Both the position numbers and the translations under genes were made by a program. A DNA stretch of 64,000 nt from Chalara sp. BL73 (taxonomy: Eukaryota > Ascomycota > Leotiomycetes > Helotiales), in the NCBI GenBank assembly GCA_918026815.1, contig CAKJVC010000107.1, positions 124,001 to 188,000 of the forward strand, written 5' to 3'. Positions 35,640-45,843 of the stretch are shown here, one piece after another. The notes under the pieces are model-generated. The model did no database searches, was not told where the DNA came from, and was given only the letters and a program-made list of their open reading frames with translations. Positions within the stretch are counted from its first letter, which is position 1. Each line of letters opens with the position of its first letter.

Positions 35640-35977
35640 ACTGTTAGCTTATAGTTGCTGTAGTTGTGTATTTGTTATAACTGTTAGTTTATAACTGTTG
35701 TAGCTGAGCTTGTAACTGCTGTAGCTATATAATTGCTGTAGTTGTATGTTTGCGGCTGCTGTAGCTGTATACTTGTAGCTGCTGTAGCAATATGCTTTAT
35801 AGCTGCTGTAGTTGTATGCTTGTGGCTGCTGTAGCTGTATGCCTGTGGCTGCTGTAGCTGCATACTAGTGGCTGCTGTAGCTGTATGCTAGTGGCTGCTG
35901 TAGCTGCATGCTGGTGGCTGCTGTAGTTGTATGCCTGTGGCTGCTGTAGCTGCATGCCTGTGGCTGCTGTAGCTGTT
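35640..35977. repeat. 23-bp CTG-rich minisatellite, copy 1
   Basis: About 14 imperfect units of a sequence like GGCTGCTGTAGCTGTATGCCTGT, progressively more degenerate and AT-rich toward the left (35640-35760). The clean right-hand units have a 23-base period. Units on the left carry C-to-T and G-to-A changes relative to those on the right. The second copy is at about 43735-44075. There is no open reading frame consistent with a repeat protein. Confidence 0.85.
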
Positions 35978-36356
35978 ATGATATCCGCCCCTAACCGACT
36001 CTGGCTGTTACAGCCGAGTATAATTACATTTTTTAAAATTTAATCGTACTTTTTTTCGAGTTTTTAAAGCTAAAAAAAAAATACGCCGAATTGTTTTATA
36101 TTTGTTTTACTGTTTTAGCCAAAAATTTTAAACTAAATTTTTAAATATATTTTCGAGTTTATAACTTTATTTACAAGTATATACTAATTTGTATTTAACT
36201 GTAAAATTAAAAAAAGCAATTTAAAACTTTTAATATTAAATATTTAAAACGAAACAAAACCAAAAAATAAAATTAGTTGCTAACTATTATAAATCATTTA
36301 ATAAACTTTATAATAAAAAACAAATAAATTAAATAAAATTTTTAATATTAAGTGAA

Positions 36357-36529
36357 TGTCACGGTACCGACCCTGGTCGGGCACGTGCCCTGCTGCCGAG
36401 CCTCTAGGGCTCCCTCGTGTATATATAGCTTGCTCTCCTCGAGCTCTCTCTTCCTTCCTTAGCTATAGATTCTCGTATAGTACCACAGCTGCCCCCTGTA
36501 TCTGTAGATCCACAGCTCGTGCCGTGACA
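36357..36529 (+). repeat. Solo LTR (173 bp) with perfect 5-bp target duplication, copy 1
   Basis: Begins TGTCACGG and ends CCGTGACA (8-bp inverted ends), flanked by GTGAA on both sides (36352-36356 and 36530-36534). It holds a TATATATAGC sequence and a CTCTCTTCCTTCC tract, as LTR promoters do. There is no internal element, so it is a solo LTR left by recombination. It is GC-normal although it sits in RIP-altered DNA, being shorter than the usual RIP length limit. It is distantly similar to the 31604 and 49974 LTRs (shared CCTTAG-ATTCTCGTA part). Confidence 0.9.
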
Positions 36530-36534
36530 GTGAA

Positions 36535-37229
36535 ATAATTAAGCAAAAATAGCAGCGCAGTAGTGCTTTACAAGTGGCGTTTAAGGTTTACGGATAATTT
36601 ACGAAATACAGCTAGCTTAGTAATCAAATAAAGCAAGCTTTTCAGTCAAGCACGGGTTTTACTTATCCGTGATCCCTAGTCATATCCCATCGTCATCCCC
36701 TGTTCTCCTGTTGAAGGCCATATGTGTCACGTGGTCTGTCATGTGATCCCTGTACGGAATAGGTTTGGTCTCCGCCTGCAATATGTATATATATCACTCG
36801 TTTTTCTCATTAGAAGAGGAATCAAGCACTTTTTACTTTGATATCTCCCCTTATAGATTGGCATCTACACTAAGACCCATCCACATCGTCTTTCGTTCCC
36901 TATTTTCAAAAGGGAACCTAGCAGCAGCCGCGTGGCCATTAACTATAAACGTTCTCTCCACAATCTCCAAGAAATTTATAAAGACTAGTACAATAGCTGT
37001 TTCCATAAATGCTTTCCCGCTTGCCTGTAAGCACGTCGTAAGCCTCATAAGTAATACTTATGTAGCTTCAGGCTTTCAGAGTCCATTTTGATATTAATAT
37101 TCGCTCAAGTAATTGTACCGATTTTAGACAAGAATATTCCAGCTTTGATATACAGCAATATAGCACTTGTCACGGGAATGCGAGCAGCCGAAGCTCGCTT
37201 AGCATTCCTTATGTAGCTAGGTGCCCTTG
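36535..37229. other. Decayed transposon sequence with GC-normal strip, copy 1
   Basis: From about 36660 the composition is normal. A plus-strand open stretch (36765-37091) and a minus-strand one (37048-36851) exist in both tandem copies. The minus one contains FENRERKTMW, which may be a decayed piece of the Mutator-like transposase whose N-terminus lies at 45843-45469. CACGTG and CATGTGA sites occur near 36730-36745. The segment ends at the duplication border. Confidence 0.45.
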
Positions 37230-37728
37230 ATTTTTTTATAAAGTACAACTTTAGCAGTTCGAACTAGTTTTCTATATATTCTAGCTTAAAGTTTTTACAG
37301 GCCGCTTTGTTTTGCTAACGTAATTTATGTCGAATTGCTTAGTTTTTTGTTAAACGCGTTTAGTAAAATTCGAAGTAAAAAAAAAAACTGTTGTATAGTA
37401 GCTTTCGTGTTGTAAGTAAAATGTAAAAACTGTTATACAGTAGTTTTCGGTTTAAAATTTGTTAATATAGTTGAAATAGCAATTTGTATGCTTTATAAGT
37501 TCAACTAAAAGTCCGTTGCTGTTTTATTAGCTATTCGTCGCTTTTGTATGTATTAGCAGTTCGTTACTTTCGTGTTATTAGCTATTTGTTGCTTTTTTGT
37601 ATAGCTTTTACTGTCGTAATAAGTCCGTTAAGCTGCAAATAGTCGTTTTTGACAGTTTGCTTTTTTTCAATTAGCTTTTTTCTTCTAGCTTTTTTGTACA
37701 CTTACAATGCGAACTCGAGCTTATAACT

Positions 37729-37954
37729 TAATAAAATAAGTATACTAAGTTAACTACAGTCAACTTGAGGAAAGAAGCTTGTGCTGTACGCAAAGTTTGC
37801 CCAATTGCAGTGGTTCAGGGAGAATGGATTGATTAATTAAAGAGCTTTACAGAGGTGCTCAGTAAAAGGGGTGCGACCCTTTCACTGATGACTAAGCTAT
37901 CACATGAGGTATGGCCCATGCTTTACGGGTGGGCTACACCACCAATTCTCAACA
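37729..37954 (-). repeat. Copia 5' LTR, tandem copy
   Basis: Copy of 29639-29865 with one base fewer in an A-run. It lacks a partner LTR because the duplication starts inside the Copia interior, so to its left only about 0.5 kb of Copia is present before the junction at 37230. Confidence 0.85.
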
Positions 37955-39679
37955 ATCCGGATTATTAACTAAAGTTTTACAAGCTTTTTACAAGTAAGAT
38001 TTTTAGTTTTTAAATACTTAAAACGTAAAACCGAGCCGATTTGCTAGTTTTTCGCCGCATTAAAATATTAAAACTAAAAACCGTTAGCGAAAATACTGGC
38101 CAAATCTGCTATTTTTATAGCATAGTAAATGCCGCGTATACTCCGCCAAGTTGACTTTACGAATCTGTAAAGCGTTGAACTTTGCGCGGCCGGTAAAATA
38201 AAAAGTCGGAAAAGCTATAGCAAACAGTTTATCGTTTTCGGCTGTTTTATTTAAAAAATCGAACGAATAAAAAATGCTAGCAGTTTGTAATTTAATAAAA
38301 TTTGAACTGTACGTTCGGCTGTAAAGCTTGCTAAAATCAAATTAACTTTTGTAGCGTTAACGCCGATATTAAAAACTATTGATTAAGAATTTAAAGAAAA
38401 CAAGTCGTTGTTTGTAACAAGCGGTACAAAATCCGGATTCAAGTTACTATTAAAGTTATTATTTTTAACAATAGAAAAATAAAAATAAAAATATTACCGT
38501 TTTTCGGAAACGTATTAATACAAGCTATTGAAATTGTAATATTTTTGTAATTTAAATAATAAGCCTGTAAAAAGCGAAGCTAAATTAAAACTCGATTTTT
38601 ACGGACTCGAAAATTTTTAGTGTACTAGCGAAAATATCGAGAATCGGCTTGTAAAACAGTGTCGGACAACTGTAAAAGCACTATATTTAATTTAATAAGC
38701 AAATTAAGCAATATATCAACTGTTTTAACAATATTTTGTGTAAAACTCACGCAATAGCCCGAATAGTAATATTAATAGCCGCGAACGCAATAAACAATTA
38801 TTTGAACGTATAAACGAGCTATAATTATTTCTTTAATTTAACTTAAAGTTAACAAATAAGCAAAAACTTTTTCGAAATCTATATTATTATTTGCGCTTAT
38901 TAAAAAAGCAACTAGTTGTTTTTGTTTCGTACAAAACATCGTTAGCAAAGTTCGGCTTGTAAATGCATTTTAAACTAGCGCTTATTATACCGGCTACAAG
39001 TTTCTATTTGTATAGCATTTATAGCTGTATAAAAGTTTTAAATATACTGCTATTGCTTTGCAGATATAAATCCCGGCTTTGCCGCAAGCTGTTAAGGAAG
39101 TTATTTAATAAGAATTTCGAGTACAGAAAAAGCGGCGGCATTGTTTCTGGGCCTGTAACAGGTGTTTCCGGGCGTATAACAACGTTCGCAAATAGTTTAA
39201 CACGTTTTCGGGGCTGTATATTAAAGTCGACAAGCTGTAAAGCTCGTTTTTGGCGATATTAAAAACGTTTTGCACAGCATTAAATACAAGTAGCCAAAAC
39301 TTTACTAGAAAAGTCAGTAAAATCTTAAAAAATAAAAAAGTTCAAGCTTTTTAAAGTATGCAGCATAGTATTTAAAAACATTACAAGTGTTAACACTAAT
39401 AAACAAGCAAGTACTGTAATCGATTTGATTTTTGAGATATTTAATAGGGCAAAAGCTTAATAGTTTACAGGTCCAAAAAGTTCCGCGGCAAACGCACGGG
39501 CCTGTAAACAATCCGTGCAAAAGTACAGTCATGTGACATACCTTTTTAAGTCACATGATTCGTTTTGAGCGCTGAACCATTCCAATTTTTGGTATCACGT
39601 GCCCCACGCACTGGGTCCTGACTTTAGTAAGAAAGCAAGCTTTCTAATAAAGGCGCTCGTTAGGTGTAACAATCGAAAA
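37955..39679 (-). pseudogene. Helitron N-terminal remnant, tandem copy
   Basis: Copy of 29866-31603. It carries the same decayed Helitron N-terminal block with shorter homopolymers (for example A-runs one base shorter at several sites), which shifts the local frames: a stretch at 38963-39262 is open for 99 codons here but only 77 codons in copy 1 (30880-31113). These frame changes come only from run-length differences and have no functional meaning. Confidence 0.75.
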
Positions 39680-39863
39680 TGTCACGATCACGATCCTATG
39701 GCCTGTAAGGGCGCTGAATAGGTGCTTCAATTACGAGAATACTAAACTAAGGAGGAAAGGTGTAGCTGTGGATGTGGCATCCCTCATAAGTAAACCCATG
39801 ATCACGTGACCCACATTGGCGAACTGGTAAGCGAACCAATGAGCATCATTGAGGAGCGTGACA
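39680..39863 (-). repeat. LTR (184 bp) of TGTCACG family, copy 2
   Basis: Duplicate of 31604-31787 with the same length. The polypurine tract to its right has four instead of five C on the plus strand. Confidence 0.85.
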
Positions 39864-41525
39864 ATACCCCTTTCTCCAAATAAGCTCGTTTTCGAGCTTG
39901 AAAACTATTTGCGATACCTGATATTTATTCTTTACGGCCAGTTACGGCTATACTTTTCCTAATTTTGCTTTTTTCCACCCGTAACTTATCTGCAAACTAG
40001 TTTGGCCTGTTGTTATTTTTTCTCGGCTTTAAATATTTATTACGTTCAGCGCACTTAAGCCAATACGTAAAATTTTTTAGTAAGCCAAGCTTGTCGGAGT
40101 TGCTTTCGTGAAAGCTTTTAAGAATTAACAGGCTATTTGCTAAAGCAGCTGCAAAGTACTATTCAGGGTCGTTATTTTATTTTTTCTATTTAACTCGATA
40201 TTTCAGCGTTTTATTAACACGTCGAACAGCTAATATTTTTTGAACTTTATACTTTTCAGCGTTATTTACTATAACTAGTAGTAAATCAAAGTTGTTTTAG
40301 CCAAGTAGCGAGTTGTTTGCGGCTTTTCGAAGCTTTTCAGCATAAAACACAGAGTGTACGCGCATAGAATCTAGTAGCTTTAGCTTGTACGAATAGCTTA
40401 TTTGCTTTATAATTTCGAACAAGCTTTTTATTTAATTTGCTAGTTTGCGGCTTAGCCTGTAATTTTTCCAGCTTTTTGTCGATACTTATATAAAATTTTT
40501 TACTTCGAAATCAAACTTTTGTCGGTGCTTGTTAGCTTGTTTAGCGTATCGTTCCTGCGAACGAGCTATATTTTCACGAGCTGTTTTCTAAGAATCGTGA
40601 ATACAAGTTACTAGTGCTTTTGCTTTTTTTTTATTAAGCTTTTTTTTTGGTGTAAGCTTTTTTTCCGGCTTTGTTTTTACAAATGTTGCTTAGTTAAATA
40701 ACGTACGCGTTTCGCAACTACGTTCCGTAAAAAAAAAAGATTAACCGGTCGTTTTATATTACAAAAAAGCCTGCTGAAAGTCGATAATAGTTATTTACTG
40801 ATTTTAATTATTTTGATAGTAATTAATATAAGGCCGTAAACGTTGATCGAAGTACTAATTCACGATTTTTGTTTAGCTATCTGTTTGCAAGTAATTTGCA
40901 GTTGAAAGCTGTATTTTGATTTGTAGCTTAATGCAAAACTTTTTTTAAAAGTCCGATATAAATTGCGGTTTTTGATCCGACGTAATCGAATCAAAAATAC
41001 CGGTATAGCGCATTATATGCAATAAAAACAAAAAGACTAGTTTTTTAGCTGTAATTGTATTTCGAACAAAAATAGTAATCGGTTTTTTGTTTAAACGGTC
41101 TACAAATATAGCTATTATATTGAATTTACTTTTGTTTTCAAAGCACTTTTTAAAGTCAACTGTAACATGTTGCTACGGCTTATTAAGCACCGGTAACTAG
41201 TATAGCAAACTAAGCTTTTTATTTCGAAAAACATGCGAGCGTCGACAAATATAACAATTATTGCGATAGCGAGCAATATTACTTGCTTGGCCTAGCTAAT
41301 AGTATCGGCTGCGAATAAGCTTGTTTAGCTTAGTTTTTTTTAGATGCTTTGTTAAAAGCTGATCGTAAGCTTTTCGGATTACGGCTGTTTGTAAAAGCAT
41401 ACTTGCAGTTAGTATCACGTCAGGCACGTACAGTTTTTTATAGCGTAACAATAGGCTTTTCTAAAGCTTTTACGTATTCTTTAATTCTGTTTTAGCTTTA
41501 GTACGCAAATTTTCCAGGTTAGTAG

Positions 41526-41639
41526 TGTAACGTACTGGGTAGCCTTAGGCCTAGGTAGCTGGGCTTGGGGCTCGTTGGTTGGTATGGTATATATGAAATG
41601 GACTAGACACTGCTCCTCACTAAAAAGTGAAACGTTACA
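41526..41639. repeat. 114-bp element with 8-bp terminal inverted repeats, copy 2
   Basis: Duplicate of 33449-33562, TGTAACGT to ACGTTACA. Confidence 0.6.
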
Positions 41640-43734
41640 AGTATAACAAATAAACTATATTGCTAAACTATAATAAAAGTTGAGCACAAAGCTTTTAAAC
41701 TATAAAACTACGACTTATTTATATACTATAGTTAAACTGGAGTTTTTTAAAGTTTCTGAAGTTTATATAAACTTTTAAAACTTTTCCAGACTTTATTATA
41801 TAGTACAGTTACAGTTTCCAGAAGTTAATAAGCCGTTTGCTTTTTTACCTACTTAAAGTCCTAGGACACTGGCTGATCCTGGGACCCACGTCCCTAGGAT
41901 CCTCATTGGTCCTGGGACGCCAGAGCGTCCTGGGACTCCCCTCCTGGGGCCTCAGCGGGTCCCAGGATTCGGTTCGTGACAGTAACGTTGTTTGTTTGAC
42001 TTTATAAGTATTTGTAAACTTTAGCCGAAAGTTGTAAGTTTCGTAAGTATGTAATTGTTGCTGATTAATAGCCTGTAAAATTAATAAGTTTTTGTTTTTA
42101 CAAAACTTAAAGCCGAGTCGTTAAATTAATTTAATATCAACTAAATCGACTTCGGTATACGTGTCGATTTCGACTAGTACAAAAATAGCCTGAAATAATA
42201 GCAATACTATTTTATAAGTTGTTAATGCTTTAGTAACTTTTAATAGTTTATTTAAACTTACTAGTTCCGCTGTAAAATTCTGAAAAAACTGTTTTAGTTT
42301 AAAAAATCAAAATTATTTGACTTTTTTGCAGCTTTTAGTAGTTTTAAACTAAAACAGCTAATAACTAATTCCGAACGATTTTTTCGAGCTAATTAAATTT
42401 TAGCAGCTTTTCTGTTTAAGCAGTTAGTTGCGTAATAGCTAAACTTATTGCAGCTAAAACATACAAACTTTTTTTTAGCTTTTTTTTTTGGTTGTGTTTT
42501 TGATATTCCGGCTTACAATAGCTTAATTAATATTAGTTTTTCCAGTTTTTGCTAAAGCCGATTCGCGAGTATTTCGAGCTAAAGTTTTTTTTTTTTTTAA
42601 AAATACTTTGTTTTTTGTTATGTAAGCTTTTTTATACGCGCTAAGCTACAATTACGTATTTAGCTTTAGTTTCGGGAACAATAATATTTGCAGTTTTGAA
42701 TTGTTGCTTTAGCGTATAGTATAGTTTTAAATAAAAAGTTATAGCTAAATTTTGTTTATTTTGCTAAAATAAATCTTTTTCAATTGCCGACAAGTACATA
42801 TTAAACTAGACTAAAGTTTAATCGAAAAATTGTTTAGCTTAATTTAGCTGTTTATAAAAAGTAGTAATTGCGTGTTAGTTATTTTGTACGTTTTTATAAG
42901 TTTATTTTAAAAATAATAACTATGTTTTAATACTGTTTTTTTTATTGTAAATGTACTATAACGATTTTAAGCTAAAGTCTAAGTAATTAAATACTTTAAT
43001 TATTTTTTAACTACTTTTTCGATAAATATTCGAATTACTTTTAAATACGCGTTTTATGTCACGTTTTTAGTTATTTTATTTTCGAAAACTCGAATTAGTT
43101 TTAAAAATGTAGCTTAATGTAACTTTAATGCTTATAGTGTATTTGCGCTGCTTTTTAAAACAACGTGTAGTTTTTAAAAAGTTTAATTTCGAACTATTAA
43201 GTTTTGTAGTTAAAAAAGTGTTTAAAGTGTTTTTGTTAAAACTAAAAAAGTTTTTAAAAAAGTTTTTAGTAAATTCTAGTTAATACTGTTGCTATTGTCG
43301 ACGTTTTAACTAATTGCTTTTTGTATTAGTAGTTAAATTTAGCCGTTTTCGTTTTTTTAAAGTTTTAAGTCGATTTTTTAGTTTTGCTATATTTTTTAAA
43401 GCTTTAACTTTAGTATTAAGTTTTTTAAGTTTTTAAAAATTGAAAATACGGCTTTTTTTACGTAATTGTACTAATTTATTAGCAGTATTGATTTCCGGAG
43501 TTGCTTTTTGTTTTGCTATATTGAAATCGGCCTTGTAAATAAAAACTTAAAAATTGTAACAAATAAAAAGCAACAAAAAAAATTGCAATATAACAAGTAA
43601 AACACGTGACTGCAATAAAAATAGTAATATATTAGTATTAAAAGTATGTTTGTTTGTTTAACAAATAAACTTAAACTTGCTTTTTTTTTAAAAGCTTTAA
43701 CTGTTTTTTATATTTTTTCAACTATGCTATAACT

Positions 43735-44075
43735 GTTAGCTTATAGTTGCTGTAGTTGTGTATTTGTTATAACTGTTAGTTTATAACTGTTGTAGCTGAG
43801 CTTGTAACTGCTGTAGCTATATAATTGCTGTAGTTGTATGTTTGCGGCTGCTGTAGCTGTATACTTGTAGCTGCTGTAGCAATATGCTTTATAGCTGCTG
43901 TAGTTGTATGCTTGTGGCTGCTGTAGCTGTATGCCTGTGGCTGCTGTAGCTGCATACTAGTGGCTGCTGTAGCTGTATGCTAGTGGCTGCTGTAGCTGCA
44001 TGCTGGTGGCTGCTGTAGTTGTATGCCTGTGGCTGCTGTAGCTGCATGCCTGTGGCTGCTGTAGCTGTTATGATA
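43735..44075. repeat. 23-bp CTG-rich minisatellite, copy 2
   Basis: Duplicate of 35640-35977 with the same unit order, so no unit gain or loss has occurred since the duplication. Confidence 0.85.
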
Positions 44076-44460
44076 TCCGCCCCTAACCGACTCTGGCTGT
44101 TACAGCCGAGTATAATTACATTTTTTTTAAAATTTAATCGTACTTTTTTTTCGAGTTTTTAAAGCTAAAAAAAAAAATACGCCGAATTGTTTTTATATTT
44201 GTTTTTACTGTTTTAGCCAAAAATTTTAAACTAAATTTTTTAAATATATTTTCGAGTTTATAACTTTATTTACAAGTATATACTAATTTGTATTTAACTG
44301 TAAAATTAAAAAAAAAAGCAATTTAAAACTTTTAATATTAAATATTTAAAACGAAACAAAACCAAAAAAATAAAATTAGTTGCTAACTATTATAAATCAT
44401 TTAATAAACTTTATAATAAAAAAACAAATAAATTAAATAAAATTTTTAATATTAAGTGAA

Positions 44461-44633
44461 TGTCACGGTACCGACCCTGGTCGGGCACGTGCCCTGCTGC
44501 CGAGCCTCTAGGGCTCCCTCGTGTATATATAGCTTGCTCTCCTCGAGCTCTCTCTTCCTTCCTTAGCTATAGATTCTCGTATAGTACCACAGCTGCCCCC
44601 TGTATCTGTAGATCCACAGCTCGTGCCGTGACA
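44461..44633 (+). repeat. Solo LTR (173 bp) with perfect 5-bp target duplication, copy 2
   Basis: Duplicate of 36357-36529 within the tandem copy, same length and same GTGAA duplication (44456-44460 and 44634-44638). It shows that the LTR insertion predates the 8.1-kb duplication. Confidence 0.9.
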
Positions 44634-45331
44634 GTGAAATAATTAAGCAAAAATAGCAGCGCAGTAGTGCTTTACAAGTGGCGTTTAAGGTTTACGGATA
44701 ATTTACGAAATACAGCTAGCTTAGTAATCAAATAAAGCAAGCTTTTCAGTCAAGCACGGGTTTTACTTATCCGTGATCCCTAGTCATATCCCATCGTCAT
44801 CCCCGTTCTCCTGTTGAAGGCCATATGTGTCACGTGGTCTGTCATGTGATCCCTGTACGGAATAGGTTTGGTCTCCGCCTGCAATATGTATATATATCAC
44901 TCGTTTTTCTCATTAGAAGAGGAATCAAGCACTTTTTACTTTGATATCTCCCCTTATAGATTGGCATCTACACTAAGACCCATCCACATCGTCTTTCGTT
45001 CCCTATTTTCAAAAGGGAACCTAGCAGCAGCCGCGTGGCCATTAACTATAAACGTTCTCTCCACAATCTCCAAGAAATTTATAAAGACTAGTACAATAGC
45101 TGTTTCCATAAATGCTTTCCCGCTTGCCTGTAAGCACGTCGTAAGCCTCATAAGTAATACTTATGTAGCTTCAGGCTTTCAGAGTCCATTTTGATATTAA
45201 TATTCGCTCAAGTAATTGTACCGATTTTAGACAAGAATATTCCAGCTTTGATATACAGCAATATAGCACTTGTCACGGGGAATGCGAGCAGCCGAAGCTC
45301 GCTTAGCATTCCTTATGTAGCTAGGTGCCCT

Positions 45332-45843
45332 TGGCGCGCGTCCTTGCAGCATATACGCAGGGAATTTGGTGGATGAAAGTGGCTCGTCACCGTACAACTC
45401 TGCGAGTACAACTTGATATACTCTGTACGCTTGCTGGTACGGGATTTTGTTATAAAACCGAAGTCGCCCTACTGATATAACTGCTCTAGGTGTGATCTTT
45501 GGATTGTAAGGATAGCTGCTCGGTGATGAGGTATTAAAAACTCTAACGCGTGAACGTTTGGCGCCTTGAAATGAGCTGTAAAGCTACACTTATGAGGTAT
45601 TAAGTGAGTTATATGAACTCCACGCTTTTTAGAGTCTCTAATTCTGAAGTTGCAAGTATCAGAGGTACTGCAAATAATCTCGAAGCGTTTCTCGTCAGAA
45701 TACACGGTTTTATACGACTCTCCTGCAGTTGCCACTTCTCTTTTTATTGCGCTCTTTGCTAACGATATATTATCGAAGGTTTGGCCTACCAAAAGCGACA
45801 TATCGACTATACGAAAGAATGACAATTGTTGGAATGCATGCAC
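45332..45843 (-). pseudogene. Mutator-like (MULE) transposase N-terminal remnant
   Basis: The minus-strand stretch 45843-45469 (124 codons) contains VGQTFDNISLAKSAIK, VYSDEKRFEIIC and CNFRIRDSKKRG, then HITHLIPHKCSFTAHFK. This is the zinc-type DNA-binding N-terminal domain of fungal MULE transposases. After its stop, a +1 frame continues with QQAYRVYQVVLAELYGDE and KFPAYM, the next conserved block, down to about 45340, so at least one frameshift is present. The 8.1-kb duplication border at 45331 falls inside this gene. The catalytic DDE part is missing or unrecognisable. Confidence 0.7.

Larger units (their letters stand above)
29133..37229. repeat. Tandem duplication, copy 1 (about 8.1 kb)
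   Basis: The segment from the T-run at about 29133 to 37229 recurs in the same orientation at 37230-45331. Matching landmarks lie at an offset of 8097 bases near the left end and 8104 at the right end. It begins inside the Copia gag region and ends inside a Mutator-like remnant, so the ends are not element borders. Differences seen by eye are almost all run lengths of A, T, C or G; two other single-base indels lie near 33847 and 36701. I saw no base substitutions. Confidence 0.95.
39680..43660 (-). mobile_element. Minus-strand Ty3/Gypsy chromovirus, internally deleted, copy 2
   Basis: Tandem copy of 31604-35560 with the same zinc knuckle (42461-42420), integrase, chromodomain, missing RT and inserted GC-normal patches. 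Nothing distinguishes it from copy 1 except run lengths and a few single-base indels. Confidence 0.75.
37230..45331. repeat. Tandem duplication, copy 2 (about 8.1 kb)
   Basis: Direct repeat of 29133-37229, joined head to tail without spacer: the end GGTGCCCTTG meets the T-run start at about 37230. Beyond 45331 the sequence continues into the rest of the Mutator-like remnant, so copy 2 has the original right flank and copy 1 the original left flank. Homopolymers are shorter than in copy 1 up to about 39.9 kb and longer from about 40.9 kb onward. Confidence 0.95.

Noticed and set aside
35640..35977. Regularly spaced repeats that could suggest a CRISPR array
   Set aside because: Units are adjacent 23-bp minisatellite copies without unique spacers, in a fungal, intron-bearing context.
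36356..36538. 60-codon open stretch present identically in both tandem copies
   Set aside because: It coincides with the 173-bp solo LTR plus its target duplication, so it is not a gene.
36765..37091. 108-codon open stretch present identically in both tandem copies
   Set aside because: Identity reflects the tandem duplication, not conservation. It has no family resemblance, and a competing minus-strand stretch with possible MULE similarity overlaps it.
38963..39262. 99-codon open stretch on the plus strand of copy 2
   Set aside because: It lies antisense to the Helitron N-terminal remnant, and its length depends on a single A-run that is longer in copy 1.
19680..45300. The 26-kb AT-rich block as a possible regional centromere or mitochondrial DNA insert
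   Set aside because: Nearly all of it is explained by named, RIP-altered transposons (Helitron, Copia, chromovirus, MULE). There are no mitochondrial genes, and no sequence feature alone can show a centromere.
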